Shown: positions 1 to 9,130 of the stretch, piece after piece
Layout of the letters: the number at the start of each line of letters is the position of its first letter
Numbering within the stretch: the first letter of the stretch is position 1
Assembly: GCF_014636275.1 (NCBI RefSeq)
Contig: NZ_BMEB01000001.1
Coordinates: 558,001 to 622,000 of the forward strand
Direction: 5' to 3'
DNA length: 64,000 nucleotides
Source of the DNA: Cellulomonas carbonis
GTDB taxonomy: Bacteria > Actinomycetota > Actinomycetes > Actinomycetales > Cellulomonadaceae
Notes under the pieces: generated by a model
The model's input: the letters and a program-made list of their open reading frames with translations, nothing else
Database searches by the model: none
What the model was told of the DNA's origin: nothing
Program-made: the position numbers and the translations under genes

Positions 1-354
1 GTCCTGCGGGACCATGCCGATGTCGCGTCCGCGCATGCGTGCGATGCCGGCGCCGCCGCGCTCGGTGAGGTCGGTGCCGTCGAAGAGGATCCGGCCGCCC
101 GTCACCCGGCCGTTCTCGGCGAGCAGGCCGATCACGGCCGCGGCGGTCGTCGACTTGCCGGACCCGGACTCGCCCACGATCGCGACCGTCTCCCCCGGCA
201 TGACGTCGAAGCTCGCGCCCCGGACGGCCGTCGCGGAGCCCTGCTGCGTCGTGAACGTGACCTCGAGGTCGCGGATGCTCAGGAGCGGCGTCGCGCCGTC
301 GCGGGGGTCGGGTCCGCCGGACCCGGTCGTGGTCGCGGCCACCTCGGGGCTCAC
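1..354 (-). CDS. Peptide/nickel ABC transporter ATP-binding protein (DppD/OppD-like), 3' part outside window
   Basis: N-terminal 118 codons of an ABC ATPase that would power the Dpp/Opp-type importer encoded just upstream on the same strand. A Walker A motif GESGSGKST is visible about 60 residues in, followed by the segment leading to a Q-loop (MVPQD) at the window edge. The GTG start at 354 overlaps the stop of the preceding permease in a GTGA (351-354), so translation is probably coupled. The Walker B, signature and C-terminal oligopeptide domain lie outside the window, so DppD versus a fused DppDF cannot be settled. Family is clear; substrate (di/oligopeptide, nickel or other) is not. Confidence 0.85.
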   Translation of the reverse strand, partial: MSPEVAATTTGSGGPDPRDGATPLLSIRDLEVTFTTQQGSATAVRGASFDVMPGETVAIVGESGSGKSTTAAAVIGLLAENGRVTGGRILFDGTDLTERGGAGIARMRGRDIGMVPQD

Positions 355-1292
355 CTCTTCCTCGTCTTGGGGTCGAGCGCCTCGCGCAGCGCCTCGCCGA
401 ACAGCGTGAACCCGAGCGCGGTGATCGCGATCAGCGCACCCGGCCACATCGCGAGCCGCGGCGCGACCTCGAGCTCGTTCTGGGCGGCGGTGAGCATGCG
501 ACCCCACTCGGCGGTGGTCGGGGAGCCGCCGCCGAGCCCGAGGAACGACAGCGCGGCGGCCTCGATCACCGCGGTCGCGAGCATGAGCGTCGCCTGCACG
601 ATGACCGGGCCCAGGCTGTTCGGCAGGACGTGGCTCATCGTGACGGTCCGGCGGGAGAGACCGAGCGACCGTGCCGCGAGGACGTAGTCCTGCCCGCGCT
701 GGGCGAGCATCGTCCCGCGCAGGAGTCGCGCGAAGATCGGGACCTGGACCACGCCGATCGCGATCACCACGGCCGTCGGCGACTGGCCGATGACCGCCGC
801 GATCGACACCGCGAGCAGGAGCGACGGGACCGACAGCATGAGGTCGACCAGGCGCATGGTCGCCGTGTCGACCCAGCCGCCGAAGGCACCCGCGAGCAGG
901 CCGACGAGCGCCCCGCCGAGGAGCCCGAGCATCGTCGACAGGACGCCGATGACGAGGGACGCCCGTGCGCCCCAGACGAGCTTGGAGAACAGGTCGCCGC
1001 CGTAGCGGTCGAGGCCCAGGAGGTGCTCGGGCGACGGCCCGGGGATGAACGTCGGCCGGATCTCGGCACGACCGGGGAGCTCCTGCGGACCGTACGGCGC
1101 GATGACCGGTGCGAGCAGCGCGACGAGGACGAACGCGAGGACGATCACGGCGCCGAGGATCGCGCCCGGGTTGCGTCGCAGACGACGGGCGGCGACGCGC
1201 CAGATGCTCGCGCCCTCGTCGCCGGCGCGGCCGCCGGGGCCGGTGGGTGCGGTCGCCGCGACGACCGCCTGGGCGGCGGGTTCGGTGCTCAT
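351..1292 (-). CDS. Peptide/nickel ABC transporter permease (DppC/OppC-like)
   Basis: Inner-membrane permease of 313 residues, second of the DppB/DppC pair forming the translocation channel. The open frame runs further upstream, but that part is a shadow of the DppB gene; the real start is ATG 1292 (MSTEPAAQ), overlapping the DppB stop by 4 bp (1289-1292). It shows the DppC layout: a cytoplasmic tail with Arg-rich RRLRRNPGA, a first TM segment near residue 40, a large external loop containing LLGLDRYGGDLFS, then a five-helix BPD_transp_1 core with an EAA-type loop (ARSLGLSRRTV). Four-base overlaps on both sides tie it to DppB and the ATPase. Confidence 0.92.
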   Translation of the reverse strand: MSTEPAAQAVVAATAPTGPGGRAGDEGASIWRVAARRLRRNPGAILGAVIVLAFVLVALLAPVIAPYGPQELPGRAEIRPTFIPGPSPEHLLGLDRYGGDLFSKLVWGARASLVIGVLSTMLGLLGGALVGLLAGAFGGWVDTATMRLVDLMLSVPSLLLAVSIAAVIGQSPTAVVIAIGVVQVPIFARLLRGTMLAQRGQDYVLAARSLGLSRRTVTMSHVLPNSLGPVIVQATLMLATAVIEAAALSFLGLGGGSPTTAEWGRMLTAAQNELEVAPRLAMWPGALIAITALGFTLFGEALREALDPKTRKR

Positions 1293-2293
1293 CGGACACG
1301 CATCCGTGGATCGATCAGGCCGTAGGACACGTCGACCGCCAGGTTGACGAGCGCGTACACGACGGCGATGAAGAGGATGAAGCCCTGCAGGACGGCGTAG
1401 TCGAGGTTGAAGACCGCCGCCGCGAGGAAGCTGCCGATCCCGTTGAACGCGAACACGGTCTCGGTGAGGACGGCGCCCGACAGGAGCAGGCCCACCTGGA
1501 GCCCGATCGTCGTCGCGACGGGCAGCATCGCGTTGCGGATGACGACGCGGCGCCGCAGCCGCGGCGGCCGCAGGCCCTTCGCACGCGCGGTGCGCACGTA
1601 GTCGGCGCTCTGCACCTCGATCACGGACGCCCGCGTGATCCGGGCGATGATCGCGAGCGGGATCGACCCGAGCGCGATCGCCGGCAGCACGAGGTGCAGG
1701 AGGGCGTCCCAGGCGGCGTCCCACTCCCCTGTCAGGAGCCCGTCCAGGACGTAGAACCCCGTCGGGTGGGTCGCGACCATGGACGGCGACTGCCGACCTG
1801 CGGACGGGAACCACCCGAGCTGCACCGCGAAGAGGAACTTGAGCAGGAACGCGAGGAAGAACACCGGCACCGTGACGCCCAGGAGCGACGCCACGACGGT
1901 CGTGTGGTCCAGCGCCTTGCCCTGGTGCCGCGCGGCGACGTACCCGAGCGGGATGCCGATGCCCACCGCGAAGACGAGCGCGAGCAGCGTGAGCTCGATC
2001 GTCGCGGGGAACCGGTCGAGGAACTCCTCGAGCACCGGCACCTGGGTCCGGGTCGACGTGCCGAAGTTCCCCTGCAGGAGCTGACCGATCCAGGTCAGGT
2101 ACTGCTCGAGGAGCGGCTTGTCGAAGCCGTAGAGAGAGTTGATGCGCTCGACCGCCTCCGGGGTCGCGCGCTCCCCCAGGAGAGCCGTCGCCGGCCCTCC
2201 CGGGAGAGCGCGCACCCACAGGAACAGCAGGACGGACAGACCGAGCAGCGTCGGGACGAGCAGCGCGAGACGCTGCAGGATGAGCCTGACCAT
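1289..2293 (-). CDS. Peptide/nickel ABC transporter permease (DppB/OppB-like)
   Basis: Membrane permease of 334 residues, first of the pair. Typical DppB N-terminus (MVRLILQRLALLVPTLLG) with the first TM helix at once, a periplasmic-side loop carrying LPGGPA and LYGFDKPLLEQY, and a BPD_transp_1 core with an EAA loop (RTARAKGLRPPRLRRR). Start ATG 2293 lies 16 bp downstream of the binding-protein stop; the stop overlaps the DppC start. Gene order binding protein - DppB - DppC - ATPase is the usual one for cluster C importers. Confidence 0.93.
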   Translation of the reverse strand: MVRLILQRLALLVPTLLGLSVLLFLWVRALPGGPATALLGERATPEAVERINSLYGFDKPLLEQYLTWIGQLLQGNFGTSTRTQVPVLEEFLDRFPATIELTLLALVFAVGIGIPLGYVAARHQGKALDHTTVVASLLGVTVPVFFLAFLLKFLFAVQLGWFPSAGRQSPSMVATHPTGFYVLDGLLTGEWDAAWDALLHLVLPAIALGSIPLAIIARITRASVIEVQSADYVRTARAKGLRPPRLRRRVVIRNAMLPVATTIGLQVGLLLSGAVLTETVFAFNGIGSFLAAAVFNLDYAVLQGFILFIAVVYALVNLAVDVSYGLIDPRMRVR

Positions 2294-2309
2294 CGAGTCG
2301 TGCGCCGCC

Positions 2310-3986
2310 TCAGTCCTCGATGGTGATCACGTTGTACACCTCGTCCTGCACGGGCGACGCGGGGTAGCCCTTGATGGACGGCTTGAACGCGAGCGAGGGG
2401 ACGGGGTGCGCGAGCGGGACGCCGGGGAGCCGCTCCATGATCGCCTCGTTGGCCGCCTCGTACGCCGCCGTCTGGTCCTCGACGCTCGTCTGGTAGCGGG
2501 CGTCGCCGATCATCGAGAACAGCTCCGGGTCGTCGAAGCCCCACTCGTTCGAGCTCTGACCGAAGAACACGCCGATGAAGTTGTACGTGTCGTTGTAGTC
2601 ACCGGTCCACCCGAGCAGGTGCAGCCCGTGGTCCGCGGTGCCCTGGATGCGGTCGAGGTACTCGGGGCTCCACGGCTCCGGGACGGGGTTGACCGTGATG
2701 CCGACCTCCTGCAGGTCCGCCGCGACGGACTGGAACACCTGCTCGGGGGTGGGCATGTACGGACGCGACACGTTCGTCGGGTAGTTGAAGTCGATGGTCA
2801 GCGACGGCACACCCGCGTCGGACAGCAGCTGGCGCGCCCGGTCCGGGTCGTACTCGTACGTCGCCACGTCCTCGCTCCAGCCAGCGACCGACGGCGGGAC
2901 GAAGTTGGTCGCGACCTCGGTGCCCTCGGGAAGGGTCTGCGCGACGAGCGCCTCCTTGTTGACCGCGTGCGCGATCGCCTGCCGGACGCGCACGTCGGCG
3001 AGCTCCGGCACGGCCTGGTTCATCGCCAGGTACAGGACGTTGAACGGCTCGCGGTTGACGATCTGGAAGCCGGCCTCCTCGAGCGCGACCACGTCGGCGG
3101 GTCCGACGAGGTCGTAGCCGTCGATGTCACCGGCCTGGAGCGCCTGCCGCCGTGCGGTCGGGTCGCCGATGACCGGGAAGACCACGCGGCGGATCTGCCC
3201 CTGCTCACCCCAGTAGTCGGGGTTCGCCGTGAGGACGACCTCCTGGCCGCGGGTCCACGACTCGAACATGTACGGGCCGGTGCCGGTCGGGTGCGCGGTC
3301 GCGTACTCGGGCAGCACGGGCGCGGCCTCGTCACCGCCGACGTCGTCGGCGCCGTACTCCTCGAGCGCCGTGGGCGACTGCATCGAGAACGCGGGCAGGG
3401 ACAGCGCCGAGATGAACTCCGGCAGCGGGCTCGCGAGCGTGATGACGGCCGTGAGCTCGTCGGACGCCTCGCAGCTCTCGTACTTGCCGGTGCCGTTGAG
3501 CGACTCGACGTCGCTCGACGCGAAGCCGCCGTTCACCTTCTGCCAGTAGTAGGACAGGCTCTCGGACTGCAGGACGCCGGTGAAATTGTTCCAGCGCTCG
3601 AAGTTGAAGCAGACCGCCTCGGCGTCGAACGGCGTGCCGTCGTGGAACGTCACGCCCTCCTTGAGGGCGAACTCGTACGTGAGCCCGTCCTCGCTCACCT
3701 CCCACGACTCGGCCAGCAGCGGCGCGGGGTCGGCCGTGCCCGGCTCGGTCCCGACGAGCCCCTCGAAGATCTGCCGCGCTACGCGGAACGACTCGCCGTC
3801 GTTCGCGAAGGCGGGGTCGAGCGACGCGGGGTCGGAGGACGCGGCGAAGATGAACGTGTCCTGGCCGCCGCCCTCCCCTCCTCCCGCGGTCTCGCCGCCG
3901 TCGGCGTCGCGGTCGCTCGCCACGCAGGCCGTCAGGGCCAGCGCGGACACCGCGGCCAGGGCCGTGGTCCTCAGGACAGTGCGCAC
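2310..3986 (-). CDS. Extracellular solute-binding lipoprotein, family 5 (DppA/OppA-like)
   Basis: Ligand receptor of the Dpp/Opp-type importer, predicted to be a lipoprotein on the outer face of the membrane. From GTG 3986 the protein is 558 residues with a short signal peptide ending in the lipobox ALTAC (Cys21), then a Gly/Asp-rich linker and an SBP_bac_5 fold; family landmarks include DPASLDPAFAND near the N-terminus, TFHDGTPFDAEAVCFNFERW and HPTGTGPYMF. GTG 3986 is preferred over GTG 4019 because GAGAGGTG lies just upstream and the signal peptide then has normal length. First gene of the operon. Ligand unknown; di-/oligopeptides are the default for the family. Confidence 0.92.
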   Translation of the reverse strand: MRTVLRTTALAAVSALALTACVASDRDADGGETAGGGEGGGQDTFIFAASSDPASLDPAFANDGESFRVARQIFEGLVGTEPGTADPAPLLAESWEVSEDGLTYEFALKEGVTFHDGTPFDAEAVCFNFERWNNFTGVLQSESLSYYWQKVNGGFASSDVESLNGTGKYESCEASDELTAVITLASPLPEFISALSLPAFSMQSPTALEEYGADDVGGDEAAPVLPEYATAHPTGTGPYMFESWTRGQEVVLTANPDYWGEQGQIRRVVFPVIGDPTARRQALQAGDIDGYDLVGPADVVALEEAGFQIVNREPFNVLYLAMNQAVPELADVRVRQAIAHAVNKEALVAQTLPEGTEVATNFVPPSVAGWSEDVATYEYDPDRARQLLSDAGVPSLTIDFNYPTNVSRPYMPTPEQVFQSVAADLQEVGITVNPVPEPWSPEYLDRIQGTADHGLHLLGWTGDYNDTYNFIGVFFGQSSNEWGFDDPELFSMIGDARYQTSVEDQTAAYEAANEAIMERLPGVPLAHPVPSLAFKPSIKGYPASPVQDEVYNVITIED

Positions 3987-4064
3987 ACCATCACCTCTCG
4001 TTCTCGTTCTCCGATGCACCCGGGCGCCGTTGCCCAGGACTCGGGTGACCGTAGAGCCCCCATG

Positions 4065-4085
4065 TCACCGGCTGGTTACCGGTGA
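4065..4085. promoter_or_regulatory. Inverted repeat between divergent dppA-like and methyltransferase genes
   Basis: TCACCGG, 7-nt spacer, CCGGTGA. It sits in the 128-bp divergent region, 30 bp before the methyltransferase start and about 80 bp before the binding-protein start, where a regulator could act on either gene. No regulator gene is adjacent, so operator function is a guess. Confidence 0.3.
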
Positions 4086-4114
4086 GTACCCGTTGACCAG
4101 GAGACGATAGGGCC

Positions 4115-4915
4115 ATGAGTCCCCCGAACCTAGGATTTGCCGGATATCGACCCACGTCCGACGACGGCGGGGCGGCCCGATCCTGGTGGGACGCCAACGC
4201 CGAGGACTACCTCGCCGAGCACGGCGACTTCCTCGGTGCGGCGGACTTCGTCTGGTGCCCGGAGGGCCTGAGGGAGGCTGACGCCGGCCTGCTGGGCGAC
4301 GTGCGCGGCCGGCGTGTCGTCGAGGTCGGCGCCGGGGCGGCGCAGTGCAGCCGGTGGCTCGTGGGACAGGGCGCGCTCGCCGTCGCGACCGACGTGTCGT
4401 CGGGCATGCTGCGCAACGCCGTGGCGCTCTCCGGGCGCACCGGGGTGCGGGTCCCCGTCGTCCAGGCGGACGCACGCTCCCTCCCGTTCGCCGACGCGTC
4501 GGTCGACGTCGCGTTCACGGCGTACGGCGCCCTGCCGTTCGTCCCGGACGCGACGGCCGTGCACCGGGAGGCGGCGCGCGTCCTGAGGCCGGGCGGACGG
4601 TGGGTGTTCTCGGTGACCCACCCGGTGCGGTGGGCCTTCCCGGACGACCCCGGCGAGGGCGGGCTCACGGCGACCCGCTCGTACTTCGACCGGACGCCGT
4701 ACGTCGAGGTGGACGACGAGGGGAACCCCGCCTACGCGGAGTTCCACCGGACCCTGGGCGACCACGTGCGCGACGTCGTCGCGGCGGGCCTGCGGATCGT
4801 CGATCTGGTCGAGCCCGAGTGGCCGGCCGGGCACGAGCGCACGTGGGGCGGCTGGAGCCGCCTGCGCGGCGAGCGCATCCCCGGCACGGTGATCGTCGTC
4901 ACGATCCGCGACTGA
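4115..4915 (+). CDS. Class I SAM-dependent methyltransferase
   Basis: Cytoplasmic methyltransferase of 266 residues with a Methyltransf_11-type Rossmann core. Motif I (VVEVGAGAAQCSRWL) begins near residue 67, an acidic motif II follows about 20 residues later (VATDVS), then VVQADARSLPF and LRPGGRWVFS (motif IV/post-IV region). The N-terminus has RSWWDANAEDYLAEHG, common in actinobacterial small-molecule methyltransferases of unknown substrate. ATG 4115 follows a purine-rich AGGAGA stretch. It stands alone: divergent from the peptide importer and convergent with polA. Substrate cannot be read from the sequence. Confidence 0.88.
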   Translation: MSPPNLGFAGYRPTSDDGGAARSWWDANAEDYLAEHGDFLGAADFVWCPEGLREADAGLLGDVRGRRVVEVGAGAAQCSRWLVGQGALAVATDVSSGMLRNAVALSGRTGVRVPVVQADARSLPFADASVDVAFTAYGALPFVPDATAVHREAARVLRPGGRWVFSVTHPVRWAFPDDPGEGGLTATRSYFDRTPYVEVDDEGNPAYAEFHRTLGDHVRDVVAAGLRIVDLVEPEWPAGHERTWGGWSRLRGERIPGTVIVVTIRD

Positions 4916-5017
4916 CCCTGGTCACGGCCCCGGGCCGTACCCGGCCAGCCCGGATCGGTGCCCGCCCGAGTGCCCCGTCAGTGTCCGGTCCGGTACCCCC
5001 CGAGTGCAAGGCCCAGG

Positions 5018-7702
5018 TCAGTGCCCGGCCTCGTGCCAGCTGCCGCCGACGCCGACGGACACGTCGAGCGGCACGGACAGCGGCGCGGCGGCACCCATCT
5101 CCTGCCGGACGAGCTGCTCGACGGCGTCGCGCTCACCGGGTGCGACCTCGAGGACGAGCTCGTCGTGCACCTGAAGGAGCAGCCGTGACCGCAGCCCCTC
5201 GTCCCGGAGCCGGCGGTCGACGCCCAGCATCGCGACCTTGATGAGGTCGGCCGCGCTCCCCTGGATCGGCGCGTTCAGGGCCATCCGCTCGGCCATCTCG
5301 CGTCGCTGGCGGTTGTCGCTCGTGAGGTCCGGCAGGTAGCGCCGCCGACCGAGGATCGTCGCGGTGTACCCCGTCCGCCGCGCCTCGTCGACGACGCCCG
5401 CCAGGTAGGTGCGCACTCCCCCGAAGCGGTCGAAGTAGTCCTCCATGAGCGCCGCCGCCTCGCCGACCGAGATGTTCAGCTGCTTGGAGAGCCCGAACGA
5501 GGACAGGCCGTAGGCGAGCCCGTACGACATCGCCTTGATCTTGGACCGCTGGGCCGCGGTCACCTCGTCGGTCGCGACACCGAACACGCGTGCGCCGACG
5601 TAGCTGTGCAGGTCCTCCCCCGACCGGAACGCGTCGATCAGTCCCGGGTCGCCGGACAGGTGCGCCATGATCCGCATCTCGATCTGGCTGTAGTCCGCCG
5701 TCAGGAGGACGTCGTAGCCCTCGCCGACCACGAAGGCTCGCCGGATCTGCCGCCCGGCCTCGGTCCGGATCGGGATGTTCTGCAGGTTCGGGTCGGTCGA
5801 CGACAGGCGCCCCGTGGCGGCGATCGTCTGCTGGAACGTCGTCCGGATGCGCCCGTCGTCGTCGATCGACCGGATGAGTCCCTCGACCGTCTGCCGCAGC
5901 CGTGACGCGTCGCGGTGGGCGAGGACGTGCGCGAGGAACGGGTGCTGCGTGCGCTCGAAGAGGTCGGCGAGCGACGCCGCGTCGGTGGTCCAGCCCGTCT
6001 TGATCTTCTTGGTCTTCGGCATCTGGAGCTGGTCGAAGAGGACCTCCTGCAGCTGCTTGGGCGACCCCAGGTTCACCTCGCGCCCGATCACCGCGTAGGC
6101 CTCGGCCGCGGCGTCCGCGACCGCCGCGGCGAACTCGCGCTCCAGACCGTCCAGGTAGTCCCGGTCCGCGGCGATCCCCGTCCGCTCCATGCCCGCGAGC
6201 ACGTCCACGAGCGGCAGCTCGAGGTCGCGCAGGAGCTGCGTCGCGCCCCGGTCGGCGAGCTCTTCCTCGAGCACGTCGCCCAGCTCGGCGACCGCAGCCG
6301 CGCGCAGCGCCGTGCCGTGGTGGGGGCTGGTCCCGTCGAGCGAGAGGTCCAGCGCGCCCTGGCCGTCGTCGGCGGTGGCCTCGCTGCGCAGCTCGCGCCG
6401 CAGGTGCCGGATGGAGAGGTCCGCCAGGTCGTACGAGCGCTGGTCGGGGTGGCACAGGTAGGAGGCGAGGAGCGTGTCGACCGCGACCCCGGCCAGCGGG
6501 AGCCCGCGCCCGGCGAGCGCGTGCATCGCGTCCTTCGCGCCGTGCACCGACTTGGGCTGCGCCGAGTCGCCCAGCCACCGCGCGAGCGCACCCTCGTCGT
6601 CGGGCGAGAGCTCCGCGAGCTCGAGGACCACCGCATGGTCCGCACCGTCGGCGACGGCGAGCGCCCAGGCGTCACCGCGCCCGGGGGCCGACGTGCCGGC
6701 CACCTCGACCGCGAGCCGGCGACCGTGCCGGGCCTCGAGCCACGACGCGAGGGCCCCCGCCGCAGGCGACACGACGTCGAGCTGGAACCCCTCGGCCTCC
6801 CCGACCTCCTCGGGGACCATCGCGAAGAGCCGCTCACGCAGCGTCCGGAACTCGAGGGCGTCGAAGACCTGGTGCATCGCCTCGCGGTCCCACGGACGGG
6901 CCGCGAGATCCCCGACGGCGACCGGGAGCTCGACGTCGCGCACCGCGGCGTTGAGCATCCGGTTGACCCGCACCTGGTCGGCACAGGCGCGCAGGCTCTC
7001 GCCCGCCTTGCCCGTGATCGTGGGCGCGGCGGCGAGCACCCCGTCGAGCCCGCCGTGCGCGAGGATCCACTTCGCCGCGGTCTTGGGCCCGACCCCGGGG
7101 ACGCCCGGAAGGTTGTCGCTGCTCTCACCCACGAGCGCGGCGAGGTCCGGGTAGGACGCGGGCGGCACGCCGTACTTCTCCTGGACCGCCTCGGGCGTGA
7201 ACCGCACGAGGTCCGAGACGCCCTTGCGCGGGTACAGGACCGTGACGTCGTCCCCGACGAGCTGCAGGGCATCGCGGTCACCGGTGCAGACCAGGACGTC
7301 CATCCCGTCCGCCTGCGCCTGCGTCGAGAGCGTCGCGATGATGTCGTCCGCCTCGAAGCCCTCGCGCTGGAGCGTCGTGATCCGCATCGTCTCGAGGATC
7401 TCGCGGATCAGGGGCACCTGGCCCTGGAACTCCTGCGGCGTCGCGTCCCGCGTCCCCTTGTAGGCGGGGTACTGCTCGGTCCGGAACGTCGTCCGGCCCG
7501 CGTCGAACGCCACGGCGACGTGGGTCGGCGCCTCGTCGCGCAGGAGGTTCGCGAGCATGGCCGTAAACCCGTAGACCGCGTTGGTGGGCTGGCCCGTCCG
7601 GGTCGAGAAGTTCTCGACGGGCAGGGCGAAGAACGCCCGGTACGCCATGGAGTGGCCGTCGATGAGCAGCAGGAGGGGTCGCGTTCGCGCCTGGTCGGTC
7701 AC
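5018..7702 (-). CDS. polA: DNA polymerase I
   Basis: Repair and Okazaki-processing polymerase, about 894 residues from GTG 7702. Order: 5'-3' exonuclease (residues 1-300; LLLIDGHSMAYRAFFALP, EADDIIATL, CTGDRDALQLV, GVPGVGPKTAAKW), a degenerate 3'-5' exonuclease-like domain (the usual DxE is replaced by LAVEVAGT), and the polymerase domain with motif A DYSQIEMRIMAHLSGD, the O-helix RSKIKAMSYGLAYG and motif C VHDELVLE. As in Taq and mycobacterial PolA, proofreading is therefore probably absent. An alternative ATG at 7723 would add MAARLAP and overlap the divergent thioesterase start; GTG 7702 is preferred because it begins right at the conserved N-terminus. Confidence 0.96.
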   Translation of the reverse strand: MTDQARTRPLLLLIDGHSMAYRAFFALPVENFSTRTGQPTNAVYGFTAMLANLLRDEAPTHVAVAFDAGRTTFRTEQYPAYKGTRDATPQEFQGQVPLIREILETMRITTLQREGFEADDIIATLSTQAQADGMDVLVCTGDRDALQLVGDDVTVLYPRKGVSDLVRFTPEAVQEKYGVPPASYPDLAALVGESSDNLPGVPGVGPKTAAKWILAHGGLDGVLAAAPTITGKAGESLRACADQVRVNRMLNAAVRDVELPVAVGDLAARPWDREAMHQVFDALEFRTLRERLFAMVPEEVGEAEGFQLDVVSPAAGALASWLEARHGRRLAVEVAGTSAPGRGDAWALAVADGADHAVVLELAELSPDDEGALARWLGDSAQPKSVHGAKDAMHALAGRGLPLAGVAVDTLLASYLCHPDQRSYDLADLSIRHLRRELRSEATADDGQGALDLSLDGTSPHHGTALRAAAVAELGDVLEEELADRGATQLLRDLELPLVDVLAGMERTGIAADRDYLDGLEREFAAAVADAAAEAYAVIGREVNLGSPKQLQEVLFDQLQMPKTKKIKTGWTTDAASLADLFERTQHPFLAHVLAHRDASRLRQTVEGLIRSIDDDGRIRTTFQQTIAATGRLSSTDPNLQNIPIRTEAGRQIRRAFVVGEGYDVLLTADYSQIEMRIMAHLSGDPGLIDAFRSGEDLHSYVGARVFGVATDEVTAAQRSKIKAMSYGLAYGLSSFGLSKQLNISVGEAAALMEDYFDRFGGVRTYLAGVVDEARRTGYTATILGRRRYLPDLTSDNRQRREMAERMALNAPIQGSAADLIKVAMLGVDRRLRDEGLRSRLLLQVHDELVLEVAPGERDAVEQLVRQEMGAAAPLSVPLDVSVGVGGSWHEAGH

Positions 7703-7721
7703 GGGTGCCAACCTAGCGGCC

Positions 7722-8216
7722 ATGTCCGACACCCGATCCGACGCGCCGACCCCCGCCGCGCCCTCCGCCGTCGCCCCGTCCGCGGACCCGACCGCGGGAG
7801 CCGCACCCGACGCCGACCCGCTCGACGCGATCCGCGCGAGCCTCCCCGGCACGCTCATGGAGCGCCTCGGGATCGAGGTCGTCGAGGCGTCCGCGGAGCG
7901 CGTCGTCGGGACGATGCCGGTCACGGGGAACACCCAGCCCTACGGGCTGCTCCACGGCGGGGCCTCCGTCGCGCTGGCCGAGACGCTCGGCTCGTTCGCC
8001 GCCATGGTCCACGCAGGTCCGGGCCGGCGCGCGGTCGGCGTCGAGGTCAGCGCGACCCACCACCGGGCGGCCACCGACGGCGTCGTCACGGGGACCGCGA
8101 CGGCGCTCCACCTCGGGCGGACGACGGCGTCCTACGAGATCGCGGTCGTCGACTCCAGGTCCAGGCGCGTCTGCACCGCGCGCCTCACGTGCCTCGTGAT
8201 GGACGAGCGGGGCTGA
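7722..8216 (+). CDS. Hotdog-fold thioesterase, PaaI/YbdB type
   Basis: Acyl-CoA thioesterase-like protein of 164 residues. After an Ala/Pro/Asp-rich N-terminal stretch of about 35 residues it shows the hotdog core: MERLGIEVVEASAERVVG, then GLLHGGASVALAETLGS, where the Glu is the expected catalytic residue and HGG the oxyanion segment, followed by HHRAATDGVVTG. Relatives hydrolyse phenylacetyl-CoA derivatives, dihydroxynaphthoyl-CoA or enterobactin intermediates; the substrate here is unknown. ATG 7722 is used; starting near residue 36 would remove the low-complexity leader. It is divergent from polA with 19 bp between starts, and its tail overlaps the convergent GNAT gene by 85 bp. Confidence 0.87.
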   Translation: MSDTRSDAPTPAAPSAVAPSADPTAGAAPDADPLDAIRASLPGTLMERLGIEVVEASAERVVGTMPVTGNTQPYGLLHGGASVALAETLGSFAAMVHAGPGRRAVGVEVSATHHRAATDGVVTGTATALHLGRTTASYEIAVVDSRSRRVCTARLTCLVMDERG

Positions 8217-8836
8217 GCCGACGCCTCGACCGCCGGTCGCAGCGCGGCGCGGTCGACCGCCGGGTCCGGCTCGAGACGTCGCGACTGCCGACGGCGCGCG
8301 ATGAGGTCCTCGACCGAGCGAGCCGGACGACGGGCGCCCGCCGCCTCCTGCGCCAGCCGGCGCTGCAGCGACGCCGTCGTCGCGACGCGGTGCATCGCCG
8401 CCGGCGCGAAACCGAGCTGCACGAAGAAGCGCTGCATCCCCCGCGCACCCGGGAGCGGCATGACGTAGACGTGCTCGGCGCCGGCCTGCGACGCGTGCTC
8501 GGCGGCCCCCGTCATGAGCGCGTGCCCCGTGCCACGTCGCCGGTGCCGCGGGCTCACGTACAGCGCCTCGACGACGAGGTTGACCTCGTCCGTGAAGACG
8601 TTGGGCCCCACGACGCGCCCGAGCACGAGGCCCACCACCTCCTCTCCCGCGCACGCCACGAGGACCAGCCCCCCGGGCGCGGCGGTGAGCGCGCCGATCT
8701 GGTGCGCGACCGTGGCCGGGTCCGGGCTGCACAGCTGCGGCCCGAGCGCCGTCTCCGCCCGGGCGGCCAGGGCCAGGGCGACGACTCCGTCGACGTCGGC
8801 AGGCTCGGCTGGACGCACCTCGACACCAGGACGCAC
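8132..8836 (-). CDS. GNAT family N-acetyltransferase
   Basis: Predicted acetyl-CoA-dependent acetyltransferase, 234 residues. The GNAT core covers about residues 5-155: N-terminal MRPGVEVRPAEPADVDGVVA, strand-4 VEALYVSPRHR followed by the acetyl-CoA pyrophosphate loop RRRGTGHAL, and a C-terminal GMQRFFVQLGFAPAA typical of motif B. The last 70-80 residues are Arg/Ala-rich without recognisable fold and overlap the antisense thioesterase gene for 85 bp. GTG 8836 is used, which places the start at the conserved N-terminal strand. Acceptor substrate unknown. Confidence 0.85.
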   Translation of the reverse strand: MRPGVEVRPAEPADVDGVVALALAARAETALGPQLCSPDPATVAHQIGALTAAPGGLVLVACAGEEVVGLVLGRVVGPNVFTDEVNLVVEALYVSPRHRRRGTGHALMTGAAEHASQAGAEHVYVMPLPGARGMQRFFVQLGFAPAAMHRVATTASLQRRLAQEAAGARRPARSVEDLIARRRQSRRLEPDPAVDRAALRPAVEASAQPRSSITRHVRRAVQTRLDLESTTAIS

Positions 8837-9130
8837 GCGACCGTCCTCCTTCAGCGCAGGGGGTCGGGCCCGCTGGGGGAAGGCCCGTGATGACGAAAAG
8901 ATAACGGTGCGCCGCCCGCGGCGGTAGTCGCCCGGACGGGGGGATGATCACGGACCCCGCCCCACCGCCCGGCGAGGACCTGGCACAGTTGGGCGCGTCG
9001 TGAAACGTCCATGACACACGGATTGCCCTATCGTTCCGGGCACCCCCGGACGGCCGGGGCCGTGCCTTGCCGCGCAGAGTCGCGCGGTGACCGGCGAGAC
9101 GCGAGAGCGCAGGACGGACGGAGGCCGCAG

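Noticed and set aside
1293..2219. N-terminal extension of the DppC frame
   Set aside because: This part lies wholly within DppB in another frame and is Arg/Gly-rich; the conserved DppC start is ATG 1292.
4916..5017. Small inverted repeat ACGGCCC/GGGCCGT after the methyltransferase
   Set aside because: Only a 5-7 bp arm with almost no loop; weak beside the clear 13-17 bp stems elsewhere.
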